Assembly: GCA_016790635.1 (NCBI GenBank)
Contig: JAEUOR010000037.1
Location: 62,001 to 126,000, forward strand
Source: Burkholderiales bacterium
GTDB taxonomy: Bacteria; Pseudomonadota; Gammaproteobacteria; Burkholderiales; JAEUOS01
Direction: 5' to 3'
DNA length: 64,000 nucleotides
In this document: piece by piece, positions 46,614 through 55,315 of the stretch
Layout of the letters: each line of letters starts with the position of its first letter
Numbering within the stretch: position 1 is the stretch's first letter
Notes under the pieces: model-generated
Databases searched by the model: none
What the model saw: the letters and a program-made list of their open reading frames with translations, nothing else
Told to the model about the DNA's origin: nothing
Program-made: the position numbers and the translations under genes

Positions 46614-47084
46614 ATGTCCTTGCACCTGCCTCGCGCCGCCTCGGCCGTGTTGATCGCGTTGACTGGCCTTATCGGCTGCGATGGCCTCTTTACCGGCGAA
46701 TCGGTCGCGCGCTTTCCGCTGACCCAGAATGCCGCTGGAGGCTATGCGCCGATTCGCGTCTCGCTCGGGCCCGACATGAACCCGGTCGCACTCAACCTGC
46801 ATGTCGAGTATGCCGCCAGCGCGACCGAGGCCGGCAAGTGGAACAGCTACCGCGCCACCTTGAGCAAGGCCGGTACACCGGTGAAGAGCGCCGAGTTTCG
46901 CGTCAACAACACGAGCGACCCGATGAGCCCGAACGCGCAGGTGGTATCGGCGACCATGCTGATCGTGGATGTCGCGGAAGTCGCGGACTACGAACTCGCG
47001 ATCGAGGCCACCGCGCCGATCGCGGTAACGCTGGCCAACCCACAACTGGAACTGCGCAAGAACATCCGGCGTGCCGAAAAATGA
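46614..47084 (+). CDS. Small lipoprotein of unknown function
   Basis: A 156-residue protein with a lipoprotein-type signal: a hydrophobic stretch ending LTGLIGCDGLF, so Cys-23 is the likely lipidated residue. The mature part looks like a beta-rich domain (alternating hydrophobic strands such as VALNLHVEYAAS and ADYELAIEATAPIAVTLA). I do not recognise a family. It follows xthA closely and ends at a strong hairpin, so it is probably the last gene of that transcript. Confidence 0.72.
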   Translation: MSLHLPRAASAVLIALTGLIGCDGLFTGESVARFPLTQNAAGGYAPIRVSLGPDMNPVALNLHVEYAASATEAGKWNSYRATLSKAGTPVKSAEFRVNNTSDPMSPNAQVVSATMLIVDVAEVADYELAIEATAPIAVTLANPQLELRKNIRRAEK

Positions 47085-47110
47085 ACAACGGCGCCACGCG
47101 GCGCCGTTGT
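47085..47110. terminator. Strong bidirectional hairpin between lipoprotein and fccB genes
   Basis: Eleven-base arms acaacggcgcc (47085-47095) and ggcgccgttgt (47100-47110) with a four-base loop. For the leftward fccB transcript the sequence after the stem includes five T residues; for the rightward transcript the tail is weaker. It separates two convergent genes. Confidence 0.7.
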
Positions 47111-47135
47111 CGTCTTGCATCCACCCGGGCGACGT

Positions 47136-48431
47136 TCAGCCGAGCATGTCGTTCCAGATGTTGCGCGCCCAGGCGTTGGCATAAGCGCCTTCGAGTTCAT
47201 TGGCCGCGGAAGAAAGCCCGCCCGATCCGGGCACGGCCTTCATGGTGCGGTCGGCCGGGTCGTAGGCATGCACGCTCGCGACATGGACCACGTTCTTGTC
47301 GTCGACGAACGAGTAGCAGGTATTGGCCATCATCGGCGTCGCGCTGGGGGTACGCCCATTCATCAGTTCGATGATCGCCGCGGCCGCCACCTTGGCATGC
47401 TGGTTCGCCATGTGACCTGACTTGGGCATGGCCGGCGCGGACAGGGTGGCGTCACCAAGCACATGTATCCCCGGCCGGGCGGTCGATTCCATGGTCAGCC
47501 AGTTGACGCCGCACCAGCGGTTGTTGGCCGTGATGAGACCGGCCTGCTGGGCGATGTTGGCAGCGCGCTGCGGCGGCACCACGTTGAGCACGTCCGCGCG
47601 CACGTCGCCACCGACATCCATGATCGCCGACATGGTCGCGACATTGACGTCCTTGACCTCGCTGTTGTTGCGGTACTCGATGATGCCCTTGTACTGGCCG
47701 TTGAATTGCGCGCGGAAGAGCGCCGGCTTGGACACCAGGTCGGGGTTGGCGTCCAAGATGATGACCTTGCTTTTCGGCTTGGACGTCTTGAAGTAATGCG
47801 CTACCTGGCAGGCGCGTTCGTACGGCCCCGGCGGGCAGCGGTATGGCGCCAGGGGAATCGACAGCACATAGACCCCGCCATCGCGCATGTCTTCCAGTTG
47901 CTTGCGCAGTGCGACGGTTTGCGGGCCGGCGCGCCAGGCGTGCAGGACCCTCTGTTGCACGGCCGTGTCCTTCAGGCTCCCGACCTGGTCGAACATGAAT
48001 TCGATACCGGGCGAGACGATCAGCCGGTCCCAGGCGAGGTCCTGGATCTTGTTGAGCGAGATGGTCTTCTTGTCGACGTTGATCGCCGTGACGGTGTCGT
48101 TGATGACCTGGATCCCGCGCTCGCGCAGGCCGGTGTAGCCGACGGTCAGGTCTTCGATCTTGCGGCTGCCACCCAGGACCAGGTTGGACAGCGGGCAGGA
48201 GACGAAGGCCGGGTTGGAGTCGATGACGAAGACCTCGATCGCGCCCTCGCCCCACATGCGCAGGTATTTGGCAGCGGTCGCGCCCCCATACCCCGCGCCG
48301 ATGACGATGACACGGCCGATCTTCTTGGCCGGCTCGGGCGTCGTGGCGCAGCCAGCGGCGGCGAGCGCGCCGCCGAGTCCTGCGGCCTTCAAGAAATTGC
48401 GGCGATCGAAACTGCGAAAGGATTGGCTCAT
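47136..48431 (-). CDS. fccB: Flavocytochrome c sulfide dehydrogenase, flavoprotein subunit
   Basis: A 431-residue FAD protein of the FccB (SoxF) family that oxidises sulfide in the periplasm and passes electrons to its cytochrome partner. A Tat motif, DRRNFLKAAGLGGALAAAGC, leads the protein. The FAD loop is VIVIGAGYGGATAAKYLR (about residue 40), and the two redox Cys appear in PYRCPPGPYERACQ and NNRWCGVNWLTMES. GIHVLGDATLSAPAMPKSGH is the second FAD-contact segment. The ATG at 48431 follows AGGAAAC. The cytochrome gene is eleven bases upstream. Confidence 0.9.
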   Translation of the reverse strand: MSQSFRSFDRRNFLKAAGLGGALAAAGCATTPEPAKKIGRVIVIGAGYGGATAAKYLRMWGEGAIEVFVIDSNPAFVSCPLSNLVLGGSRKIEDLTVGYTGLRERGIQVINDTVTAINVDKKTISLNKIQDLAWDRLIVSPGIEFMFDQVGSLKDTAVQQRVLHAWRAGPQTVALRKQLEDMRDGGVYVLSIPLAPYRCPPGPYERACQVAHYFKTSKPKSKVIILDANPDLVSKPALFRAQFNGQYKGIIEYRNNSEVKDVNVATMSAIMDVGGDVRADVLNVVPPQRAANIAQQAGLITANNRWCGVNWLTMESTARPGIHVLGDATLSAPAMPKSGHMANQHAKVAAAAIIELMNGRTPSATPMMANTCYSFVDDKNVVHVASVHAYDPADRTMKAVPGSGGLSSAANELEGAYANAWARNIWNDMLG

Positions 48432-48442
48432 CTCAAGTTTCC

Positions 48443-48757
48443 TCACTTGGCCGGCTTTTGCGCCGAGAAGTACGCGGCCATCAGTGCAATCTGCTCGTCG
48501 TTATACCCCTTGGCCAGCTGGTGCATGATGGTCGCAGCCGGGCCGCTGCGGGCACCGCTCTTGAAGGCGTTCATCTGGGCGGTGAAGTAGGTACGGTCCA
48601 TTCCCGCCAGCGAGGGCATGCCGCCTTGGCTGACCCCGTTGGTGCCATGGCAATTGGCGCAATTGGCGGCCAAATTTCGCGCGAGGTGGCGGTCCTGCGC
48701 AATGACGGGCGCGGTCGCGACCGTCAAAGCCAATGCCGCAAATAGTGCCGTTTTCAC
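48443..48757 (-). CDS. fccA: Monoheme cytochrome c subunit of flavocytochrome c sulfide dehydrogenase
   Basis: A 104-residue class I c-type cytochrome. A signal peptide (FAALALTVATAPVIAQ) is followed by one heme-binding motif in LAANCANCHGTNG (Cys-33, Cys-36, His-37) and a distal Met candidate in the GGMPSLAGM or KSGARSGPAATIM segment. One heme contrasts with the diheme FccA of purple sulfur bacteria and resembles the monoheme types from Thiobacillus-like organisms. It is cotranscribed with fccB. Confidence 0.85.
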   Translation of the reverse strand: MKTALFAALALTVATAPVIAQDRHLARNLAANCANCHGTNGVSQGGMPSLAGMDRTYFTAQMNAFKSGARSGPAATIMHQLAKGYNDEQIALMAAYFSAQKPAK

Positions 48758-48864
48758 TGTAAGCCTCCTTGCTGAATGGTGAAAGCGAATCGTTCTAATT
48801 TACCCGAGGATCGCGCAAACGCAAATCACCGTTGACCCTATGCAAATGGTGCGCAGCAACAAGA

Positions 48865-48884
48865 AGGCCGCCCGAAGGCGGCCT
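48865..48884 (-). terminator. Hairpin terminator after clpA
   Basis: Eight-base arms aggccgcc (48865-48872) and ggcggcct (48877-48884) closed by a cgaa tetraloop lie 24 bases past the clpA stop. On the minus strand the stem is followed by ttcttgttgctg, a weak U-rich tail. Confidence 0.65.
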
Positions 48885-48907
48885 GGACTTGCGAACGGCG
48901 AGAGTCC

Positions 48908-51229
48908 CTAGAGCACCTCGACCGGCTCGTCCGCAGGCTTGCCGTCCGGCTTGGGTTCTTCGCCTTCGTGCACGGCCAGCTTCACCTTTGCGTCCTCGCC
49001 CTCGCCTTCGAGATCGACTGTGACCTTGCCGCCCGAGACGAGCTTGCCGAACAGAAGTTCATCAGCCAGCGCCTTGCGGATGGTCTCCTGGATCAGGCGC
49101 GACATGGGCCGCGCACCCATGAGCGGGTCGAAGCCCTTCTTGGCGAGATGGCGGCGCAACGCGTCGGTGAAGATCGCCTCGACCTTCTTCTCGTGCAGCT
49201 GCTGCTCCAGTTGCATCAAGAACTTGTCGACCACGCGCATGATGATCTCGGTGTCGAGCGCCTTGAAGGAAATGATCGCGTCCAGGCGATTGCGGAACTC
49301 CGGCGTGAACAGGCGCTTGATGTCGGCCATCTCGTCGCCGGCCTGCTTGGAGTTGGTGAAACCGATGGTCGCCTTTTGCAACGACTCCGCGCCCGCGTTG
49401 GTCGTCATGATGATGATGACGTTGCGGAAATCCGCCTTGCGGCCGTTGTTGTCGGTCAGCGTGCCATGATCCATGACCTGCAGCAGGATGTTGAACACAT
49501 CCGGGTGCGCCTTCTCGATTTCGTCCAGGAGCAGCACGGCATGCGGCTTCTTGGTGATGGCCTCGGTGAGAAGTCCGCCCTGGTCGAAGCCGACATAGCC
49601 GGGCGGCGCGCCGATCAGCCGGCTCACCGCGTGGCGCTCCATGTACTCGGACATGTCGAAGCGAATCAGTTCGATGCCCATGGTGTAGGCCAGCTGGCGC
49701 GCGACCTCGGTCTTGCCGACCCCGGTCGGGCCGCTGAAGAGGAAATTGCCGATCGGTTTCTGCGGATTGCCCAGGCCCGAACGCGCCATCTTGATGGAAG
49801 CTGCCAGCGCGTCGATCGCGGCATCCTGGCCGAATACCACGTTCTTCAGGTCGCGGTCGAGGGTGGCAAGCTTGGTGCGATCGTCGGAGGAAACGTTGTG
49901 CGGCGGAATGCGCGCGATCTTGGCGATGATTTCCTCGATGTCGGTCTTGCCGATCACCTTCTTCTGCCGCGACTTGGGAAGAATGCGCTGCGCCGCTCCG
50001 GCCTCGTCGATCACATCGATGGCCTTGTCGGGCAACTGGCGGTCGTTGATGTAGCGTGCAGCGAGCTCGGCGGCGGTGGTGATGGCCGAGGCGGAGTACT
50101 TGATACCGTGGTGTTCCTCGAAGCGCGACTTGAGTCCGCGCAGGATCTGCACGGTCTCATCGATCGACGGTTCGTTGACGTCGATCTTCTGGAAGCGCCG
50201 CGACAAGGCATGGTCCTTCTCGAACACGCCGCGGAACTCGTTGTAGGTGGTCGCGCCGATGCACTTCAGTTGCCCGCTGGAAAGCGCCGGCTTCAACAGG
50301 TTGGACGCATCCAGGGTGCCGCCGGAAGCCGCGCCGGCGCCGATCAGGGTGTGGATCTCGTCGATGAAGAGGATGGCCTTGGGGTTGTTGGTGAGCTTCT
50401 TGAGAACGCCCTTCAGGCGCTGCTCGAAGTCGCCGCGATACTTGGTGCCCGCCAGGAGCGCCCCCATGTCCAGCGAATAGACGATCGATTCCTTGAGGAT
50501 CTCGGGTACTTCGCCCTCGACGATGCGCTTGGCCAGGCCCTCCGCGATCGCGGTCTTGCCGACGCCGGCCTCGCCGACCAACAGCGGATTGTTCTTGCGC
50601 CGCCGGCACAGCGTCTGGATCACGCGCTCGAGTTCGACCTCGCGGCCGATCAGCGGGTCGATGCGCCCGTCAGCCGCGCTCTTGTTGAGATTCTGCGTGT
50701 ACTGCTCGAGCGGGCTTTGCTTGCCATCGCTCTCTTCGCCCTGCTCCTGGGTCTCGTTCGGGCTGGCGCCCGCCTTCTCCTTCTCGGGCGGCTGCTTGGT
50801 GATGCCGTGCGAGATGAAATTGACCACGTCTAAGCGGGTGATGCCTTGCTGGTGCAGGTAATACACCGCGTGCGAATCCTTCTCGCCGAAGATCGCCACC
50901 AGGACGTTGGCTCCGGTCACCTCCTTCTTGCCGTTGGAGGAGGACTGCACATGCATGATCGCACGCTGGATCACGCGCTGGAATCCGAGGGTGGGCTGGG
51001 TGTCGACGTCATCGCTGCCGGCCACCGTCGGGGTGTGCTCGGTGATGAACTGGATCAGGTTCTTGCGCAGGTCGTCGATGTTGGCGCCCACGGCGCGCAA
51101 CACCTCGGCAGCTGTCGGGTTGTCCAGCAAAGCCAGCAGCAGGTGCTCGACGGTGATGAACTCGTGCCGCTTCTGGCGCGCCTCGACAAAAGCCATGTGC
51201 AGGCTGACTTCCAACTCTTGCGCGATCAT
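48908..51229 (-). CDS. clpA: ATP-dependent Clp protease ATP-binding subunit ClpA
   Basis: A 773-residue Hsp100 unfoldase that feeds proteins to ClpP. The N-domain ([30 protein letters not shown]) binds ClpS. The first AAA+ module has Walker [21 protein letters not shown] (about residue 215) and [14 protein letters not shown]; the second has [18 protein letters not shown] (about residue 495) and [20 protein letters not shown]. The ClpP-docking loop region with KATIGFTN lies near residue 610. The absence of a long middle domain distinguishes it from ClpB. ClpS is encoded 102 bases upstream on the same strand. Confidence 0.97.
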   Translation of the reverse strand: MIAQELEVSLHMAFVEARQKRHEFITVEHLLLALLDNPTAAEVLRAVGANIDDLRKNLIQFITEHTPTVAGSDDVDTQPTLGFQRVIQRAIMHVQSSSNGKKEVTGANVLVAIFGEKDSHAVYYLHQQGITRLDVVNFISHGITKQPPEKEKAGASPNETQEQGEESDGKQSPLEQYTQNLNKSAADGRIDPLIGREVELERVIQTLCRRRKNNPLLVGEAGVGKTAIAEGLAKRIVEGEVPEILKESIVYSLDMGALLAGTKYRGDFEQRLKGVLKKLTNNPKAILFIDEIHTLIGAGAASGGTLDASNLLKPALSSGQLKCIGATTYNEFRGVFEKDHALSRRFQKIDVNEPSIDETVQILRGLKSRFEEHHGIKYSASAITTAAELAARYINDRQLPDKAIDVIDEAGAAQRILPKSRQKKVIGKTDIEEIIAKIARIPPHNVSSDDRTKLATLDRDLKNVVFGQDAAIDALAASIKMARSGLGNPQKPIGNFLFSGPTGVGKTEVARQLAYTMGIELIRFDMSEYMERHAVSRLIGAPPGYVGFDQGGLLTEAITKKPHAVLLLDEIEKAHPDVFNILLQVMDHGTLTDNNGRKADFRNVIIIMTTNAGAESLQKATIGFTNSKQAGDEMADIKRLFTPEFRNRLDAIISFKALDTEIIMRVVDKFLMQLEQQLHEKKVEAIFTDALRRHLAKKGFDPLMGARPMSRLIQETIRKALADELLFGKLVSGGKVTVDLEGEGEDAKVKLAVHEGEEPKPDGKPADEPVEVL

Positions 51230-51331
51230 GTTTGAGCCTCGATGGCCGGAGGATGCCGGCGATTCAGAAATTACTCTACACCAAAACTATTTTCGCCCGC
51301 CCGCGAAATTGCAAAAACCTGTCAGGAGGCT

Positions 51332-51655
51332 TCAATCGTTCTCTTCCATCGTGCATTGCAGGGGGTGCTGGTGTGCGCGAGCGTGTTGCGTGACCAGCTC
51401 AACCTTGGTTCCGGCGACATCGCGCGGATACACCCCGCACACTCCCATGCCCTCCCGGTGCACCTTGAGCATGATCTGGGTGGCCTGCTCGCGACTCTTG
51501 TTGAAGAATTTCTGGATTGTCCCGACGACGAACTCCATCGGCGTGTAGTCGTCGTTGAGAAGAAGCACCTTGTACATCGGGGGCGGCTTGACCGCCTGCT
51601 TGCGGGTTTCCAGGACGGTACCGCTGTCGGAATCGAACTTGGTCGCCATCGACAA
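51332..51655 (-). CDS. clpS: ClpS adaptor protein
   Basis: A 107-residue adaptor that recognises N-degron residues and delivers substrates to ClpAP. The family core [20 protein letters not shown] is at residues 27-46, with the N-end pocket Asp-Asp pair, followed by [19 protein letters not shown] and [15 protein letters not shown]. The start at 51655 (MSMATKFD) or the next ATG at 51649 are both possible. Confidence 0.96.
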   Translation of the reverse strand: MSMATKFDSDSGTVLETRKQAVKPPPMYKVLLLNDDYTPMEFVVGTIQKFFNKSREQATQIMLKVHREGMGVCGVYPRDVAGTKVELVTQHARAHQHPLQCTMEEND

Positions 51656-51980
51656 ATTGTATCCGCAGCCAGCGCCCCGTTCATGCCGAAGCAGGTGGGG
51701 CGAAGTACGGAGATTTCAAGTCGGTCCGGGCGCGCCGGAGCGCGAGCAAGCGACGCTCGCCCCCCGGGTGAAAATCGCTTGACTTGCCTCGGCGGAACCC
51801 GTAAAACGCGAACCTTGCTGTTCCGGGTGGATCGTCGACACAGCTTGTAGTCGGCAGCCGCCGTCCGGCTGGGTGTGAGCCGCGGCTTCTGGCCGGAAAC
51901 GCAAGAAGAGGCGGGCGTGAAAGCGCCCAGTTTATCCGGGCGCGGCATGGATTGCGCGTCCCAAGCAAGGAAAGTCGAAC
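51656..51980. other. clpS-csp divergent intergenic region
   Basis: This 325-base noncoding region separates clpS and the cold-shock gene. It carries a candidate rightward promoter at 51779 and about 165 bases of possible leader with GC-rich potential stems. No reading frame in it looks like a gene. A leftward clpS promoter was not identified. Confidence 0.55.
51779..51807 (+). promoter_or_regulatory. Candidate sigma-70 promoter of the cold-shock gene
   Basis: TTGACT (51779-51784) and TAAAAC (51802-51807) are separated by 17 bases. Transcription from here would leave a leader of about 165 bases before the cold-shock ATG, close in length to the regulatory 5' leader known for Escherichia coli cspA. 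Confidence 0.45.
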
Positions 51981-52184
51981 ATGGCAACCGGTACTGTCAA
52001 GTGGTTCAACGACGCCAAGGGCTACGGTTTCATCACGCCCGATGATGGCGGCGAGGATCTGTTTGCTCACTTCTCGGCGATCAACATGCAGGGCTTCAAG
52101 ACTCTCAAGGAAGGCCAGAAAGTCCAGTTTGAAGTCACGCAGGGCCAGAAGGGCAAGCAGGCCTCCAACATCCAGAGCACCTAG
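51981..52184 (+). CDS. Cold-shock domain protein (CspA family)
   Basis: A 67-residue single-stranded nucleic-acid chaperone. It has both RNA-binding motifs: [16 protein letters not shown] (RNP1 region, residues 16-31) and LFAHFSAI (RNP2 region). The opening [18 protein letters not shown] is near-universal for the family. An AAGGAAAG site precedes the ATG by seven bases. A terminator follows at 52207. Confidence 0.97.
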   Translation: MATGTVKWFNDAKGYGFITPDDGGEDLFAHFSAINMQGFKTLKEGQKVQFEVTQGQKGKQASNIQST

Positions 52185-52206
52185 ACCCCCTCTGAACAGG
52201 TTTTTG

Positions 52207-52236
52207 ACCCCGTGCGGCGCGGCTGCACGGGGTTTT
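52207..52236 (+). terminator. Rho-independent terminator of the cold-shock gene
   Basis: Nine-base arms accccgtgc (52207-52215) and gcacggggt (52225-52233) with a nine-base loop, followed by a run of four T residues (52233-52236), 23 bases after the stop codon. Confidence 0.85.
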
Positions 52237-52396
52237 GTCGTTTGGAAGGCGTTTTCCCGCCTCCTGTGGCGGGTTCTTGACCATCGACCAAGCAGGGCCC
52301 GCCGTTGCCGCAAAAAGCGTGTCAACCGGGTAAACCCTGATTGCGTTGAGGGGGTTGACCATCAAGGTCATCCGTCCCTCACAATAAGGAATCAGC

Positions 52397-52576
52397 ATGA
52401 ACAAGCTCCTCGCCGCCTTCGTCGCCGCCGTTTTCGCCCTGACCGCCTCGTCCGGCTTTGCCCAGGACAAGAAAGCCGACGCCCCGAAAGCCCAGGCCAT
52501 GAAGGATGGTGCCAAGAAAGACGGCGCCAAGAAAGCCAAGAAGGCCAAGAAAGCCAAAGCCGAAGCCAAGAAGTAA
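52397..52576 (+). CDS. Small exported Lys/Ala-rich peptide of unknown function
   Basis: A 59-residue protein with signal peptide (MNKLLAAFVAAVFALTASSGFAQ) and a 36-residue mature part that is about half lysine, built from repeats such as KDGAKKDGAKKAKKAKKAKA. The ATG at 52397 has an AAGGA site ten bases upstream. It has its own terminator. The layout matches the 96-residue protein at 16677 but lacks the Ala/Pro linker. It may be a periplasmic polycation that binds nucleic acid, lipopolysaccharide or cofactors; nothing in the sequence decides. Confidence 0.72.
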   Translation: MNKLLAAFVAAVFALTASSGFAQDKKADAPKAQAMKDGAKKDGAKKAKKAKKAKAEAKK

Positions 52577-52597
52577 GCAGCCGTTACGCAACAAGAA

Positions 52598-52623
52598 AGC
52601 CGGGGTCTAGTCCCGGCTTTTTT
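52598..52623 (+). terminator. Rho-independent terminator of the Lys-rich peptide gene
   Basis: Arms agccggg (52598-52604) and cccggct (52612-52618) around gtctagt, then five T residues (52619-52623), 21 bases after the stop codon. Confidence 0.88.
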
Positions 52624-52761
52624 GTTGCTGCCCTGCCATATCACTACAATCCGGCGCAATCGCCCCTGCGAGAGGTAGCCGCATTCAACGTTAGCCGCTT
52701 CAAGCGGCATTTTTGCCCGCCGCGCCAGCGGTCAGCGCAACGCACACAAATTCCTTCCCCG

Positions 52762-53220
52762 ATGCCCAACCCCCGCAACCTGCTGTTTGCCGGACTCCTC
52801 GCGGTGTCGGCGTCCGCGCCGGCTCAGGGCCCGCAGCCCCCCCTGGCGACGGTGACTTTGCAGGCAGGCATGCACCTGATCAAGGCCGAAGTCGCAGCGA
52901 CTTTCGGCACGCGGATGCAGGGCCTCATGTTCCGCGAAAAAATGGGGCCCAGCGAAGGCATGCTGTTCGTCTTCCCGGCGCCCGAGCGGCAGTGCATGTG
53001 GATGAGGAACACCATCCTGCCGCTCTCGGTGGCCTTTCTTGCCGACGATGGGACGATCCTCAACATCGAGGACATGAAGCCGCACACCGAGGACCCCCAC
53101 TGCAGCGCAAGGCCGTCCCGCTATGCCCTGGAAATGAACCAGGGCTGGTTCAAGGGCAAAGGCTTGAAGGCCGGCGCCAAGATCACCGGACTGGAAAAGG
53201 CCGGGCCACCCCGCCCCTGA
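52762..53220 (+). CDS. DUF192 family exported protein
   Basis: A 152-residue protein with a signal peptide (NLLFAGLLAVSASAPAQG) and a DUF192 domain. Family stretches are ATFGTRMQGLMFREKMGPSE, GMLFVFPAPERQCMWMRNTI and PLSVAFLADDGTILNIEDM, ending with the typical RYALEMNQGWFKGKGLKAG. The domain has a known barrel structure but no settled function. The ATG at 52762 gives a normal signal sequence. Confidence 0.88.
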   Translation: MPNPRNLLFAGLLAVSASAPAQGPQPPLATVTLQAGMHLIKAEVAATFGTRMQGLMFREKMGPSEGMLFVFPAPERQCMWMRNTILPLSVAFLADDGTILNIEDMKPHTEDPHCSARPSRYALEMNQGWFKGKGLKAGAKITGLEKAGPPRP

Positions 53221-53256
53221 TCCGCGCAATGGCCGACCAGGCCGGAAAAGCCCCGG

Positions 53257-53703
53257 TCAGGGGGTCAGGCGCGCCTTGACCAGGGCGGACACCTGCGCCA
53301 TGTCCGCCCGCCCGGCCAGTCTGGCCTTGACAAGCGGCATGACCTTGCCGATGGCGCCGGGACCGGTTGCCTGGGCGTTGGCAATGGCAGCCTCGATCAC
53401 AGCGGCGATTTCGGCCGCATCCGCCTGCGCCGGAAGATAGGCTGACAGGACGCCGACTTCGAACTCCTCGTTCCGCGCCAAGTCCTCGCGACCGGCAGCG
53501 CGGTACTGGGTCACTGAATCGCGGCGCTTTTTCAGTTCCCGCTCGACGATTGCGACGATACCGGCGTCGTCAACCACGATGCGGCGGTCGACCTCGACCT
53601 GCTTGACTGCCGCGAGCAGCATGCGAATCGCTGACAGGCGCTGCGTGTCGCGCGCTCGAAGTGCCGTCTTCATGTCTTCCGTGATGGTGTCTTTCAGGCT
53701 CAT
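53257..53703 (-). CDS. yqeY: GatB/YqeY domain protein
   Basis: A 148-residue YqeY protein, the free form of the tRNA-binding tail of GatB. Motifs: MSLKDTITEDMKTALRARDT, RLSAIRMLLAAVKQVEVDRR, LKKRRDSVTQYRAAGREDLA and FEVGVLSAYLPAQADAAEI. Its precise role is unclear. The ATG at 53703 matches family starts. It lies after rpsU on the same strand, as in many proteobacteria, but no dnaG gene follows. Confidence 0.93.
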   Translation of the reverse strand: MSLKDTITEDMKTALRARDTQRLSAIRMLLAAVKQVEVDRRIVVDDAGIVAIVERELKKRRDSVTQYRAAGREDLARNEEFEVGVLSAYLPAQADAAEIAAVIEAAIANAQATGPGAIGKVMPLVKARLAGRADMAQVSALVKARLTP

Positions 53704-53748
53704 GGTCGTCTCGCGTTCCAACGCGGGCCCAAAGCGGCGCTTGCGGAC

Positions 53749-53776
53749 AAAAAAAAACCGAAGGCAGCGCCTCCGG
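53749..53776 (-). terminator. Terminator between rpsU and yqeY
   Basis: An eight-base stem with one mismatch, ccgaaggc (53758-53765) and gcctccgg (53769-53776). Nine A residues at 53749-53757 give a strong U-tract on the leftward rpsU transcript. Read-through to yqeY may be partial. Confidence 0.8.
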
Positions 53777-53807
53777 CTTTTTCGCTTGCACGCGGCCGGG
53801 CCGCGAA

Positions 53808-54020
53808 TCAGTACAGTTTCGGCGGCAACTGCTGGCTCTTCAAGCGCTTGTAGGTGCGCTTGACGGCTGCCGCATGCTTGCGCTTGCGCTCGGAGGTCGG
53901 CTTCTCGTAGAACTCGCGCGCGCGCAACTCGGTCAGGAGACCGGTTTTTTCGATCGTGCGCTTGAAGCGGCGCAGCGCGGCCTCGAAAGGCTCGTTTTCC
54001 TTGACGCGAACGGATGGCAT
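53808..54020 (-). CDS. rpsU: 30S ribosomal protein S21
   Basis: A 70-residue S21, nearly canonical: [20 protein letters not shown], then [20 protein letters not shown] and a Lys/Arg-rich C-terminus ending QQLPPKLY. The ATG at 54020 gives the standard N-terminus. A promoter is recognisable upstream and a terminator downstream, so it can be expressed on its own. Confidence 0.97.
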   Translation of the reverse strand: MPSVRVKENEPFEAALRRFKRTIEKTGLLTELRAREFYEKPTSERKRKHAAAVKRTYKRLKSQQLPPKLY

Positions 54021-54050
54021 GGACGGCTGACGAAATTTGGTAAGCCGCAG

Positions 54051-54080
54051 ATTATAACTCGCGAATTGTCTATTTTGCAA
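54051..54080 (-). promoter_or_regulatory. Sigma-70 promoter of rpsU
   Basis: On the minus strand, TTGCAA (54080-54075), an 18-base spacer and a consensus TATAAT (54056-54051) lie about 31 bases before the rpsU ATG. Confidence 0.75.
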
Positions 54081-54244
54081 GTGGCTCCTGGCGGGGCGTC
54101 TACGCACCGGCCACGGGGATGACGCGACGGGAGCATGTGCGCGGGCAAGCGCAGGAGCACAGCCATGCGCCTGTAAAATGGCGCTACCTGGTGCTGCCAG
54201 CCGGCAATCCGGCGCACAGGTTGCATGCCCCCCTCGCCTCCCCC

Positions 54245-55285
54245 ATGCGCATTCTCGGCGTTGAGACCTCCTGCGATGAAACCGGGGTCGCCTTGTACGA
54301 CAGCGAGCGAGGTCGCCAGCGCGCTCGCGACGGCCTGCTCGCGCACGCTCTCCATTCGCAGGTGCGCATGCATGCAGACTATGGGGGGGTCGTCCCTGAA
54401 CTTGCGTCCCGCGACCATGTGCGCCGCGTGGTCCCGCTGGCGCGTCGCGTCCTGGCAGACGCCGGACTCGATGCCGACGCAGTCGACGCGGTCGCCTACA
54501 CGCGCGGCCCGGGACTGGCAGGCGCCCTCCTGGTTGGCGCAGGTGCCGCGGCGGGCCTGGCATTCGGGCTATCCGTGCCCCTCATCCCGGTGCACCACCT
54601 GGAGGGGCACCTGCTTTCCCCGCTGCTGTCGCACGACCCACCTGAATTCCCCTTCGTGGCCCTCCTGGTGTCCGGCGGTCACACCCAGCTCATGCGCGTG
54701 GGCGGGGTTGGGGACTACATGCTGCTGGGCGAGAGCATCGATGACGCCGCTGGCGAAGCCTTCGACAAGAGCGCAAAGCTGCTCGGCCTGGGATACCCGG
54801 GCGGGCCGGCCTTGAGCGCGCTTGCTGCCAGGGGGACGCCGGGACGATTCGCGCTGCCGCGCCCGCTGCTCAAGGGTGCCGGACTTGATTTCAGCTTCAG
54901 CGGCCTCAAGACCGCAGTCGGGTTGCTGGTGCGCAAGGTCGGCAGCGGACCGGAGGTTGCCGCAGATATCGCGCGCGCCGTGGAAGATGCGATCGTCGAT
55001 ATTCTGGTCGCGAAATCGCTAAAGGCGCTTGACCAGTCGGGGCTGGATTGCCTGGTGGCGGCCGGCGGCGTCGCCGCCAACGCCACTTTGCGCAAACGCC
55101 TGGGCGACGCATGCGCCGCGCGCGGCGCGCGGGTTCACTATCCTGAAATCGACCTTTGCACCGACAACGGGGCAATGATCGCCTTCGCGGCCGCCTGCCG
55201 GCAACCGCGGCAGGCCGCGGGTGCCGGGTACGACTTCTCGGTTGCGCCACGCTGGCCGTTGATGGAGCTGGGTCTGGTCCGCTGA
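54245..55285 (+). CDS. tsaD: tRNA N6-adenosine threonylcarbamoyltransferase TsaD
   Basis: A 346-residue Kae1/TsaD that transfers threonylcarbamoyl to adenosine 37 of ANN-decoding tRNAs together with TsaB and TsaE. The start [20 protein letters not shown] is diagnostic, the metal-binding pair is in [19 protein letters not shown] sequence (here [15 protein letters not shown], about residue 112), and [15 protein letters not shown] plus [17 protein letters not shown] complete the ATPase-like fold. The ATG at 54245 was chosen over an upstream one at 54119 that lacks family similarity. Confidence 0.96.
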   Translation: MRILGVETSCDETGVALYDSERGRQRARDGLLAHALHSQVRMHADYGGVVPELASRDHVRRVVPLARRVLADAGLDADAVDAVAYTRGPGLAGALLVGAGAAAGLAFGLSVPLIPVHHLEGHLLSPLLSHDPPEFPFVALLVSGGHTQLMRVGGVGDYMLLGESIDDAAGEAFDKSAKLLGLGYPGGPALSALAARGTPGRFALPRPLLKGAGLDFSFSGLKTAVGLLVRKVGSGPEVAADIARAVEDAIVDILVAKSLKALDQSGLDCLVAAGGVAANATLRKRLGDACAARGARVHYPEIDLCTDNGAMIAFAAACRQPRQAAGAGYDFSVAPRWPLMELGLVR

Positions 55286-55315
55286 CCGCGTCAGGCTATC
55301 GGGCGCCCGGCAGTT

